From: Amaranthus tricolor
Lineage: Eukaryota > Streptophyta > Magnoliopsida > Caryophyllales > Amaranthaceae
DNA: 64,000 bases
Assembly: GCF_026212465.1 (NCBI RefSeq)
Contig: NC_080053.1
Span: 4,829,787 to 4,893,786 of the forward strand
Reading direction: 5' to 3'
Position numbers and translations under genes: made by a program. How positions within the stretch are numbered: position 1 is the first letter of the stretch; each line of letters starts with the position of its first letter. This document shows positions 1 through 10,640 of this stretch, piece after piece. Under the pieces are notes generated by a model that saw only the letters and a list, made by a program, of their open reading frames with translations, had not been told where the DNA came from and ran no database searches.

Positions 1-77
1 TAACAAAGGAATTATAAAGACTCTCCTAGATTGTTCTTGTATATTATTTTAAATGCATCTTTCTGCTGAACTTTCAG

Positions 78-715
78 GCTATGGATATAACGGAAAGACT
101 CCCCTAGATTGGAGCGCTAGAGTTAAAATTGCACTTGGAGCTGCACGTGGAATACTCCACATCCACTCTGAGGGTGGTGGAAAATTCATTCATGGAAACA
201 TCAAGTCCTCTAATGTTCTTCTTTCACGTGATCACGAAGGTTGTATCTCTGATTTCGGCTTGCCTTTATTGATGAACTTCCAAGGCATCACTTCTAGGAG
301 TATAGGGTACCATGCACCAGAAGTGATTGAAACAAAAAAAGCCAGCCAAAAGTCCGATGTTTACAGCTTTGGAGTACTTCTTCTAGAGATGTTAACAGGA
401 AAAGCTCCTCTAAAGACTACTCATGGACACAATGATGTGGTTGATCTCCCTAGATGGGTGCAGTCTGTGGTGCGAGAAGAATGGACTTCTGAAGTGTTTG
501 ATGCTGAGTTGCTTAGGAAGCCAAATGCAGAAGAGGAAATGGTGCACATGTTGCAGGTAGCACTGGCCTGTGTTGCTAGAATGCCTGATATGAGGCCAAG
601 AATGGATGAAGTTGTTCGAATGATCAAAGAAATAAGGCCGTCTGAGTTAGAAGAGAGGCCATCTTCTGATGAGAACAAGTCTAAAGACTCCAATGCGGGT
701 ACGCCTACCCCCTGA
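78..715 (+). CDS. LRR receptor-like pseudokinase, 3' exon (partial)
   Basis: Last coding exon of a plasma-membrane LRR receptor-like kinase of the probable inactive receptor kinase group (At5g58300/RLK902-like). A splice acceptor (AG at 76-77) precedes an exon that enters in phase 1, so the ATG at 53 is probably intronic. The translated part covers the C-lobe: a [16 protein letters not shown] segment, HGNIKSSN in place of the catalytic HRD loop, ISDFG, an APE-like [21 protein letters not shown], and [20 protein letters not shown]. It ends at a TGA after a Ser/Asp-rich tail. The HGN substitution is normal for this group and implies little or no phosphotransfer activity; signalling would act through partners. 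The ectodomain, transmembrane segment and N-lobe lie left of the window. Family assignment is from remembered motifs and is strong. Confidence 0.9.
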
Positions 716-1013
716 TTTTTCCCAATGCCTTGCTAACTCCTCAGATAGCCGGAGAGAAGGATACGTGATTGTTTTTCTGATGGTACGATTATATAATTTA
801 TGTGAATTCTCTTGGCTTTGTGCAACTGTGTGTTGAGCAGATAAAGCTTCAAGTCTGGAATGGTGTCAAATTACATTATGTATAAAATGTTTGTTCGACA
901 AAAAGCAATGCATGAAGTGTGCTTTTGCTTTGGTACATCCACCTTTGCTGCTACTTCTTTTGTTGCCCTTAAATAGATTTAGTGTGTTGTTTAATGTATA
1001 AGTCTTCTTTTGT

Positions 1014-1286
1014 CAGGGCCGTTCTTGGGGTAGGCAAGGAGTGTCGTCGCCTAGGCCCGATCATACATAGGGGACCTAATTTCAGTGTAATCCGTGAGTA
1101 TACAATAGACATTTTTTGGAAGAAGCCTTGTTTGAGAGAGGAGGAAGAAGATTAATCTTAAAAAATAATTTTTTTCAATATATATTATTTTTTGAAGGAC
1201 TTATTAAAGATTAGAATCAATCTTCTATTGTGAGGGTCAAATCTATTATTTTGCCCAGGGCCTATAAAATGTCAAGAACGGCACTG
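1014..1286. mobile_element. hAT-like MITE
   Basis: A 273-bp element bounded by CAGGGCCGTTCTTG on the left and the inverse of CAGTGCCGTTCTTG on the right. The interior keeps the phrases GCCTAGGCCC and CCCAGGGCCTATAAAATG, common in non-autonomous hAT elements. No clean 8-bp target duplication is visible, so it is old or the borders are slightly off. It lies between the first two receptor kinase genes. Confidence 0.6.
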
Positions 1287-1639
1287 TTGTTAATTATTAC
1301 TCCCTCTTATTCTAATCAAATGTCCCATTTTTCTTACCGTAATCCATTTTTCTCGCATTAGGCGTAAGTTGGGTAATTTAGAAGTTCCCATATCGTTTTT
1401 GCTACTAATTAAGTCCAATTTTCATTAACATGGCTAAGAAATTAGCCTTGGGTGCATTATAATCTCTTGAATGTATTGGCCGGTCTTAAAAAAATTGAAG
1501 TGATAAAGCTTCAAATCAAACCATTCAATAACATAGCAACTGCAGGAAATGTAATTTATGCTATATTGATAATCAATGATTAAATAAATTTGATTCAAAC
1601 ACCAAGCAATCCTACTGTGTTGTGATTAAAGTGCATTGA
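1287..1639. other. Intergenic, downstream of the DUF26 kinase gene
   Basis: AT-rich spacer between convergent genes. It starts with a single Stowaway-like arm (ACTCCCTCTTATTC near 1300) without a detectable partner arm. No ORF or RNA gene was recognised. Confidence 0.5.
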
Positions 1640-4324
1640 TTAGCGTGGTGAAGGTGACATTACCGAACTGCTACTATATACAGCTCCACTCATCCTTTCT
1701 GTCGAATTTGTTGCTGAACTAGAAATCTGCGTGTTCATCATATTCCAGCACTCTTTGAGTTCAGTAACAATTTGAGCCATTTTTGGTCTGTCTGCGCCTT
1801 CTATCTCAATGCATCTCACGGCCAACTCTACTGTTTTCCACACAGTAGCATAGTCGTCATCTACATCTTGTCTTAGTCTCACGTCCAGTATGCTGACAAT
1901 ATCCCCTCTTTCGAGCATGCTCTTTACCCATACACCTAAATGTGGGCTGCCAAGCGCTATTGCTGGTTTGCCTGTGATTAGCTCCAGTAAGACAACCCCA
2001 TAGCTGTAAACGTCTCCTTTTTCATTCAATTGTCCGCTTAAATTATACCTGTAACAGTTTTGTCATAAAAGAATGTCAGCATATGTTGAGCAATGGATTA
2101 ATTAATAGCTTAAAAAGTAGTAAGAAGCTTACTCAGGATCAAGATAACCAGGCGTTCCTACAACCCTTGTTTGTAAATTTGAAACGTATTCAGTTGGGAA
2201 GATTTTCGAAAACCCAAAATCAGCTACCTTTGCTCGAAGTTTATTGTTCAGCAATATATTAGCAGGTTTCACATCTCTATGAACTATAGCCGGACAACAA
2301 CCATTATGCAAGTAATCCAGTCCTAAAATACAGAGTTATACGCGGACAGTTAGTAATTAGTCTAGACTACTGATCACAAAAAGTTGCAAGTGTGACATCT
2401 ATAATCGCACGCTTACCTTGAGCAACATCAATTGCTATGTCAAGCCTCTTTCTCCAGCTTAAAGCTTCTGATTGTTCTGTTTGAAAAAAACCCAAGAATT
2501 TGTTTATGTTGATTGAGAAGAAACTTATGATCGAAATACAAAAATCCTACCGAAAAGAAGAGATTTCAGGTCTCCTCTGGCCATGAACTCGTAAACAAGT
2601 GCTAATATAGTTTCCTCTTCACAATATCCAATCAATGAAACTAAATTCTTGTGAGAAATTCCTCCAAGCACATTAATCTGTGCCAAACACACATTTTAAT
2701 TACTTCAGTTATTAGTCACACACACCGCTATAATGATTATCCAAGGAATAATTTACGAACCTCGGTATTAAACTGCTTTGGAGCCTCCTTCTTAGTAAAA
2801 ACCTTAACTGCGACTTCCGTGCTACCATCTGACAAAACACCATAGTACACAGTTGCGAAGCCACCTTCTCCTAGTTTCTTGTTGAATCCGCTTGTCATCT
2901 CCTCCAACTGATAATAGCTATACTGTACCAATCCAAGCTGCCTTTCGCTCTCAATTAGTTCTACATTGTCTTGAATTAAAGAATCTGTAATCAACATATT
3001 CTGTTAACTATTAATGGTTGCAATATTGTTTTAGAATGTCCTATAAATGATGTAACGGCTCATTTGGTAAGTAAGTCGGTAAATTTTAATTGAAATATCT
3101 CTTGACAAGTTTAATGGTCATATTTATTCTATTTCAACTATCTCATTTTATTCATCAAATTCATTCCAGTATAATGCATTACCAATAGAAAATATGGTAT
3201 TAGGTGGTAATGAAAAATTGTGAACAAATTTTTTTATAATCAAACTTTCATTACCATGGGAATGACTTGATACATATCATAGAAATTTACACTACAAATC
3301 ATTTTAATTCCAAGCATTTGACACCGATCATCAAACAGGCCATTAATGTTTTTCAAGTAATACCTCGTACAGAAGGGTGCTTATGCATCCAGAACCAAAA
3401 GCCACAACCAAGGACTAATAAAATTCCAACAGAACATAGCACAGCAATTAGGACCTTGGAACGCACTACAGCAAAATCAAACAAGAGAAGGAAAATTAGA
3501 ATTTGTACTCGAAATTTTCACTCCAAAAAAAGCAGCTATGTCTTAATATTGTTACCTGATAGAGTAGACGAGGACGATGGAGGAAGCAGAGGAGGACGAG
3601 ATCCATATAACTCAAATCCAACATAACAAGCTGGTAGAAACATCATGGTGTTGGTCCAATCTTGAATCATTTTCACATACGCCGCATTAAGGCATTCTTT
3701 ACAAGATTCACCACTAATGATTGGACCGCACTGCACAATCCCTCGTAAGCTTTGAGATGACGACAGATTAACCGTCTTCGTAGCAAAACTGAGGCTAACA
3801 TTGTTAGCAGCCTGATCAATTAGGTGTGTGATTGTGCTGTTATAGACGTTCCTATACTGTTCGAGATAATCTCCCAAAACAGGGGTGTGATTATATTTTG
3901 GGTAATTTACATCCTCGTAACTAACTGTGACGAATACACTGCTATTCTCACCGTAACATAATGAACATTCGTCGAACCAAACTATGCCTTGTTTGTGTAA
4001 TTTGCATTGCGCAAATACTTTAGTTGCTGCATTCGCCACACAACTGTGACATACTTGTGCACCTAAATCAGGCCTGCAGTAGTAAAAAGCAAAGACATGA
4101 TCAATGCCTTCGCCTGCTTCAAAGGTCGAGGATGGGGCATGTAAAGACGCATTAGCAACAAGCTGGGTGAAGAGGGTGTAATTCAGATTTCGTTGAAAGG
4201 TGCTGTTAGCAGCGTACGATGAGCTTTCCGGTAGACAATTGTATGATTCATAGTGTACATCAATTGTAGAACTTAAAGCTAAGTGTAATACTAAAAGTAT
4301 TATGGCACTTAGGATCATCATCAT
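1640..4324 (-). CDS. Receptor-like kinase: two DUF26 domains, TM helix, malectin/LRR-I-like Ser/Thr kinase
   Basis: Seven exons join with matching phases: 4324-3556, 3465-3364, 2984-2761, 2677-2551, 2476-2417, 2322-2133, 2048-1640 (1881 nt, 626 aa). Exon 1 encodes a signal peptide ([19 protein letters not shown]) and two DUF26/Gnk2-like modules, each with C-X8-C-X2-C ([26 protein letters not shown]), and several N-glycosylation sites. Exon 2 encodes the transmembrane helix and basic stop-transfer. Exons 3-7 encode a kinase with [27 protein letters not shown] (catalytic Asp near residue 444), [15 protein letters not shown] and [16 protein letters not shown]. All catalytic motifs are present, so it should be active. 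DUF26 receptor kinases act in immunity and redox or carbohydrate sensing. The kinase looks unlike the usual CRK kinase (expected HRDLKASNILLD, ISDFGMAR, GYMAPEYA) and more like LRR-I/malectin receptors ([20 protein letters not shown]). All introns are GT-AG. Confidence 0.88.
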
Positions 4325-7300
4325 GGATCATGTGTTAATGTGATAGAGAAATGAGAAGATGTAATGATGTATGGTATCAAAACTATGCACGTAAGCTCCA
4401 TAGTTGACAACATTTATTGACGTTTCAATGATATTTTTTTTTGAATTGAATAATAATTGACAGTTGATCATAACGAAAAAATCTTGTTAGATTAATCATA
4501 TCTTTAATTATATATAGCCATTTGTCAGTCTGTATTATATGAAGTTTCTGCGACTTTGTCAAAACTCAGGTTTGTGGTGCAAATTGTTGCATGATGGACC
4601 AGCGGACTCAGTCAACTTTGGTTGGCTCCCCTCATTACTCAATTAAGATCGTGCCGACAAAGTTGACTCGGGCCAAGTTGTAGAACTGCAGAAGGTTCCC
4701 AGTTGTACCACCAGAGATGGCTCGTTAGTCTCAGTCTGAGTCTCCTAATCTTTCTTTATAATTTGTCTTACTTTAGCAATGACTATGGTGAATTGCGGTC
4801 ACGATTTCCGTTACGAAACTGTGATAGAACCAATTTTTCACTTTAAGGGAACGTGTGTAGGAAAATTGAGTCCATAATAAAATAAATATATTCAGAATAT
4901 TATTTTTTAGAAATTTAAAATCTTTTTTAATATTTAGTATATTAAGGTTATTTTATTTTCTATATTATTTAGATTTAGGGTAATATTTTGTTTTCTTATG
5001 ATTTTCCGCATTATAATTTTTTACAACGTGTAAATAGCAACGACAAAATTGCGATGGCAAACTGTCCGTTGTGCGTTTTTGATAATTGCGACAAACATTG
5101 CGATGACAAATCATTCGCGAATTTAAAAACTTTACAACACAAAAAATTTCAATACGTTATTTTTGAAAATTGTTATAACGAAGTCCGACGTGATACGAAG
5201 TTGTTTTTACTATTGATGGTGAATCTAGTCTAAACAATCAAACATTCAAATAATAAGGGGTTCTTACTTCTTATTAATTAACTACTACATCAAGCCTCTA
5301 CATGTATTTATAATTAAATTTCTAAATGATTTACCTTGGAAAATAAAATAATTTTCAATTGGGGGTTCACTAAAATTTATTTCCTAAACTAGTGTTCATT
5401 AAGAAAAAAATTAATTAACTCTATTTGATTGTGTTTTGGAACGGCAAAACTAAACATCAGTAAGACTGACGACGGAGTACTTGAAGAGACTGATGACAAC
5501 CACCATCCACGCTAACCGCAGGCTTTCCACCACAGCCGCCACCTATACCAATCACCGCAGTCTAAATCCATCGTTCTAATTGAGATTATTTTTCCAATGT
5601 GCAATGGAGGTAATTTTTAGATTTTCATCTCTATTTTTGATTGATTTTCATCACAAGGATGATGCTAACAACAGATCACAAGGGTACGCTATCTTCAATA
5701 AACATCTTTATTGATTTTGACTTTTGGACTTGATTGAGATTTTTGGTTGTATGTAGAAGTACTTTTTAGGATATTTTACTCTTTCTGTAAAATATGTGGG
5801 ATTTTTTTTATTTGTTTACGCATATATTTGCTTGACAAAACAGTTTTATTCTCTTGCAGGTTTGGAATTACCAAATCAAAAAAATGTAGCTTAGTAAAAC
5901 TATTTTATTATATGAACACCATTTTAAGAATTAAGTTTTAAAGAATACCAAAAATTTAAATGTTTTTTATTTTTCAACTGCAATTAGACAAATCACTCCA
6001 AATTTCTTTTAAACTTCAAATAGGTTGAACGTACCCCAGAAATAATAATAAATAAATAAAATTTAGCCAAGTTAATTTTGTTTCTTGCAATTTTTATAAA
6101 AGTCAATTAAATTAATCAACTTAGAAAAATAGTGAATAAGTATTCATAATTTTATTAGGTGGTTCAATTTCTTTATTTTAGTTTAATATAATATATATGT
6201 AGTTTGTTTTTCTTTGTTATTTAAACTTGTTTTCTGTATTCTCATTACAATAAAATCAATAACAAGATATAATATTTTTTTGGAAAAATTACCTGAAACA
6301 ATTCAATCTATTTATGATTTTCCTACAATAATTCCACCTATTGATTAACCATAAATAATCCCAACTTTGGGGTTATTTGCCTAGAGTAAACTTGGATAAC
6401 CCGTTGACCGGCTATAGTAAGTAATTTTTAATTGATGACAAGATTTCCTTTATTTAAAGCAAAATAGTTAAAATGCAAATCAATTAGTAATCATTATTAC
6501 TTTGTTACTTTTACTTGTTTGACCGGAAATTAAAATTAAAAAGTTCTATCAATATTCATCTAATTCGATTAAAAGTAGTTAAATAAACATTGACTATTGA
6601 TTATTAACTCTAAATATAGGAAACCATGTATTTATAAAATTTAATTTATTAAAAATCTAACACTTTATTAGATTAACAAATAAGATGATTGAATATGAGT
6701 CTTTTATACTTCTATGTTAAAAATTGGTTCAGGTTAACAGCAGTTCGATCTAAAATTCGTTCGGGTTAGTCGGTTTTAGCCGGATAGAATTCGATTTCGA
6801 GCATGATTCGGGTCGGATATGACTCGGGTCGGTCATTATTAGGTTTGGGTAATCTCGGTTAACGGTTATGTGTTGGTTACAAAAATCGGTTACAGCTCGG
6901 ATTCAGCTTCACAATTTTCGGTTGTCAACCGGTTCGGGTACAATTTCGGTTCGGATACTGTCGGTTCGATAAACAAAAAAAGGAACACATTTTCGGATCG
7001 GTTTGCTTGGTTCTTGTTCCAGAATATTTCAGTTTGTGTGGATTAAAGAAGGGTGAGATATCCATAAAATAAGTGGAAATCACTTGACATGACATTTGCC
7101 CTAACAGCGACAAGTTGCTTGATGGGATTATGAATTAAATATTGTTTAACTTAAAGCCAAGTCACTGGTGACAAGGCTTGTGATGAGATCACATGGGGAT
7201 TCTCTTGTCCTTTTCCTTTTATTTAACAGAATGAGCGTTAAATTTACACTTTATTCAAAGTGTCATTGTTACGTGAGTTTAAGTAAAAAAAGGTTGCTAG

Positions 7301-7412
7301 AAATCAATTGAGATGGGAAGGTCTATTGATTCATTGATATAAGACAACAATTTTGGTTAGTTGATGTCTCGTCCGTTTGTTATGTGCCTAGACAATGTAC
7401 TAATCTTTAATA
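4325..7412. other. Intergenic, no recognised gene
   Basis: About 3.1 kb upstream of the DUF26 kinase, so its promoter lies at the left edge. Open frames at 4988-5233 and 5747-5941 have no recognisable family and biased composition. A 120-bp stretch at 6279-6400 matches one arm of the fold-back element at 51834-52248. A GC-richer degenerate repeat lies at 6715-6975. Confidence 0.5.
6715..6975. repeat. Degenerate CGGTTCGGGT-type repeat block
   Basis: Some 260 bp with many variants of TTCGGGTCGG, TCGGTTCGG and CCGGTTCGGGT in otherwise AT-rich DNA. The same vocabulary makes up the subterminal regions of the hAT element at 35188-41212, so this may be a decayed end or non-autonomous relative. No terminal inverted repeat was found here. 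Confidence 0.5.
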
Positions 7413-7653
7413 CTCCCTCTTATTCATAAAGAATTAGATATTTTCTTATTGGACCAATTCACTGAAAATGTCTCTTTTTTATTTTTGTCATTTTTTTTAC
7501 CCTTTTACTCTTACTACAATAACACAATAACACATTAATATCAATGCTCTTTATAAGAAAAGAGAGTTTCACACCCACTTTTAAGTGGTTCTCCACCCCT
7601 CCTTGGTTTTGGTGCAAAACTCAAATGTTTCATTCTCTATGAATAGGAGGGAA
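7413..7653. mobile_element. Stowaway-like MITE
   Basis: 241-bp element flanked by TA dinucleotides. The left end CTCCCTCTTATTCATAAAG pairs with an inverted right end reading TTCCCTCCTATTCATAGAG. Length, TA target and CTCCCTC ends fit Tc1/mariner-derived Stowaway elements. It has no coding capacity. Confidence 0.75.
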
Positions 7654-8150
7654 TATTTATATTATATTGTAAATGACGAAAAAAATAAAAATTACGGCAG
7701 TCTTTTCGATTGCTTATATTAGAAGCTTTTAACAATATGAGTTTATATATCTAATCTATCACAAAGCTTTAGTTTTCAATTACTTATTTTTATTTTAAGT
7801 ACACGTATAATACACAAATATGCTAGTTTTAATAAAGCAAAAGTATTAACTGATAAATGATTCTAAATGTTTATTAACTAAACACATAATAAATTATGCA
7901 TTTGAGCTTTCCATATAAATTCAATTTGATGAAAATTATTTCAATTTAATATTCATTCATCTAAAAAATTTTGTATTAAAATAATATATGTCGTAGATGC
8001 CTAATTAGGTTCCAACGGCATCTTAGTTTTATATATCTCAACTATGATTATAAACCAATGATGATATAAGATACTAATCTAATTTTCTTATTTTGTACTA
8101 ATTGATATTGAAATTAGACAAATAATTTAGATATCAAAATCATAATTTTA

Positions 8151-9311
8151 ACGGATATTTCAAGATATACTACTGAGTTTCTCCGAAATTCACTGTATAC
8201 CACACAAAATGTTTTAATTTACCATATATCATTGAGTTTTCATCCGTTAGCACAGAATACCATTAATGACAATTGTCGTCAGTGTGTCGTTTGTAGTAAA
8301 TTATTAATTCATCATATACCATTACTTTTTTTTTGCGTCAAATACTATTTTTTTAAAATATACCCACCACCACCGTCGACTCTCACACTAAAAATATCCT
8401 CATAATCATCCGGTGGAAGCTTGATTTACCGACAAACAACTTGTTTTTCTACACTTAAAGGATTATCCCAAACTATTAACGCAACATTAAAATCAAACTA
8501 AATAAATTTGTCATCAAATACAAATACTTCACCCCCATTCATCAAGAGTACTCCCCAAACAAATGATTTACACATTTCAATCTCCATTCCATTGTTTCGG
8601 AATAATAACATATAAACCAAGAGAATTCAGAGTGAATATTTAATTGACAACCCACAATCATGAACATGTCTAATACCCCTTTAGTTTTGTTAATCTGGGT
8701 GATGAATCCAACACTCAGTCGACCGCTAAAAGCCAGGAGAGGTTTTGTAACTTGAACCCATTCATTAGTTATAGCATTAATCACATATAAATTGAGCCTT
8801 TCATATGTGGTAATAGGCTATTGTCATCGGAATTTATGACGACAACAAGTAAAAATCCATTACTAGAGGCTAGCGACTTTGGGTGAAAGAAATTGGGTAA
8901 ATCAATTTCGAAATTAATAAAAAGGGTACTTACTTCAGGGGGTTCTTGGATGTTTAATTGGGTTGAAACTACTCTGTTTGAGGGGAGTTTTGAGTTCGAG
9001 GTTAAATTTCGTTCGACAATGAACCATGGTGACAATGGATTGCGAGATATGTAGGATTTCTTGAAAGATGGGTCTGAGATGATTGAATCCCAGATTTCAT
9101 GTGTTTAGGGAAATCAACCCTAACAATGGCGTCAGTTGAATGCATAAGGGCATACTGGTAATTTACCACAAACGGCACACTTACGGCAGTTGTCATCAAT
9201 GGTATTATGTGCTAACGGACGAAAACTCAATGGTATATAGAGAATTAAAATATTTTGTGTGGTATATGGTAAATTTCGGAGAAACTCAGTGGTATATCAT
9301 GAAATATCCGT
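8151..9311 (-). mobile_element. TIR element carrying an F-box gene fragment
   Basis: 1161-bp element with inverted ends of about 170 bp. Both ends begin ACGGATATTTC and share the phrases ACTGAGTTTCTCCGAAATT, CACACAAAAT, TTGAGTTTTC and CCGTTAGCACA. A 6-bp ATTTTA on both sides may be the target duplication, but the flanks are too simple to be sure. Non-repeat DNA between the arms is largely an F-box gene piece, as in Pack-type elements. No transposase is encoded, so any movement would depend on an enzyme elsewhere. Superfamily is uncertain (Mutator-like is plausible). Confidence 0.7.
8542..9110 (-). pseudogene. F-box protein fragment captured in a TIR element
   Basis: Reading the minus strand from about 9105, one frame gives EIWDSIISDPSFKKSYISRN, which matches the C-terminal half of a plant F-box. 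It continues through LASSNGFLLVVV, then, after a 2-bp slip near 8784, INAITNEWVQV and HSEF..YSETMEWR. That order (end of F-box, SSNGFL, NPxTxEW-like, SSETxEW-like) is typical of F-box proteins with an F-box-associated domain, the substrate adaptors of SCF ubiquitin ligases. The start of the F-box is missing and replaced by unrelated sequence, the frame is broken, and the fragment lies wholly inside the inverted-repeat element. It is probably not a working protein. Confidence 0.65.
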
Positions 9312-10202
9312 ATTTTAATTATCTACTTATTGATATTAAGTTAGTCAATATCATAAGTATTGTTCATATTTTTAACTTTATTATTAATTAACTTTTAAAA
9401 ATAAAATACATATCTCAACTTCTTTAATTACTATATAATATCAATTATAAATTGGAACATGAATTAATTTATTTGTGATTGATTTTTGTAGTTTTTGAAT
9501 TGATGATTGATTTTCTTACAGGAATTCAGATTGTCATATTGATTACTAAATTAACTATTTCTGTATTACATTATAATCAAACAATATGAATATATGATAA
9601 TCTTTATATTATTGTATTCTCCCAAAAAGTTGAGCCAATAATTCAAAATATTTCTGTATATAATCTTTTTATCTTATTTCCTATCCTAACACATAAGATT
9701 ATGTCAAAAATTTTACTCTATTTATTTCCTTAATTATTGTTATACTAGAACTATACCCGTGCTATGCACAGATTTCGTTCAAAATGTTTGTTTGAATACT
9801 TACTATTAAGCATTATTTACTAATTGATTATTAAAATGCATATATATACATATATGTGTGTGTGGGTGTGTCTAATGTTAATTTTAAAGTTATATTAATA
9901 TTATTGCGTTCTAATAAAAAATTAGAGGTGTGAAATTGGAAGTTTAATATTTATTAAATTTTAACATTATCATATAGGAGATCCAAACATTTTCATTTCT
10001 TAAATCACATACCAAGATGACCATGTGTACATTCCTTGTGAAATCAAATTACAATCGATATAAGAAACAAAAATATTAGTGGAGAATAACTATATTGAGA
10101 CATGTATTTGGACTTAAAAGACATAAACACCATATTATAATGTTAATTAGTGAGAGTAAACCTTATAAATTGGTTAATAAATTATATAATTCATTTTGTT
10201 AA
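9312..10202. other. AT-rich spacer with a Helitron-like 3' end
   Basis: No gene recognised. At 9744-9772 the minus strand reads GTGCATAGCAC, GGGTATAGTT, CTAGT, which is the short hairpin plus CTAGT expected at a Helitron 3' terminus. A short (TA)/(TG) tract lies near 9840-9870. Confidence 0.45.
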
Positions 10203-10640
10203 ATAACTGTAACACCCCAGAATTTTCAACCCCTTAATCTAAACCAAAATCGTAAAGGACGAGAGAAAATTCAGGTGTTACATAAAAAGAAAAGGAAATG
10301 AATTTAAATAAACGTTAAAGATTGACTTTAAAGAGGTGAGTGGAAATTTCGGCAGCATCTCTGCAAAAAACTGAGGATGTAAAAAAATATATGCAGATAA
10401 ATAACAAAACTAAACTAATCTGAGGCCTTCAATGACTTTCAAAAATATATCACGACAGAATGAATCATGTCAGCTCCTCAAATCATTAACTCTAACACGA
10501 ATCGTGGTTCCAGTGTCAACGCATAGGTTTTGACGACTACAAAAGGAATATTCTTACGGTTATGCATTCAAAAACTACACAGCGGAACTATAATCATACA
10601 AGGAGTCTCGTGGCTGCCTACAAAAGAATTGTACAACCCA

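Noticed and set aside
53..77. ATG at 53 as the start of the first kinase gene
   Set aside because: The bases before 78 look like a splice acceptor, and the conserved protein continues upstream of this point, so the ATG is probably intronic.
4988..5233. 81-aa ORF with several Cys
   Set aside because: Spurious composition in AT-rich DNA, no supporting neighbour or motif.
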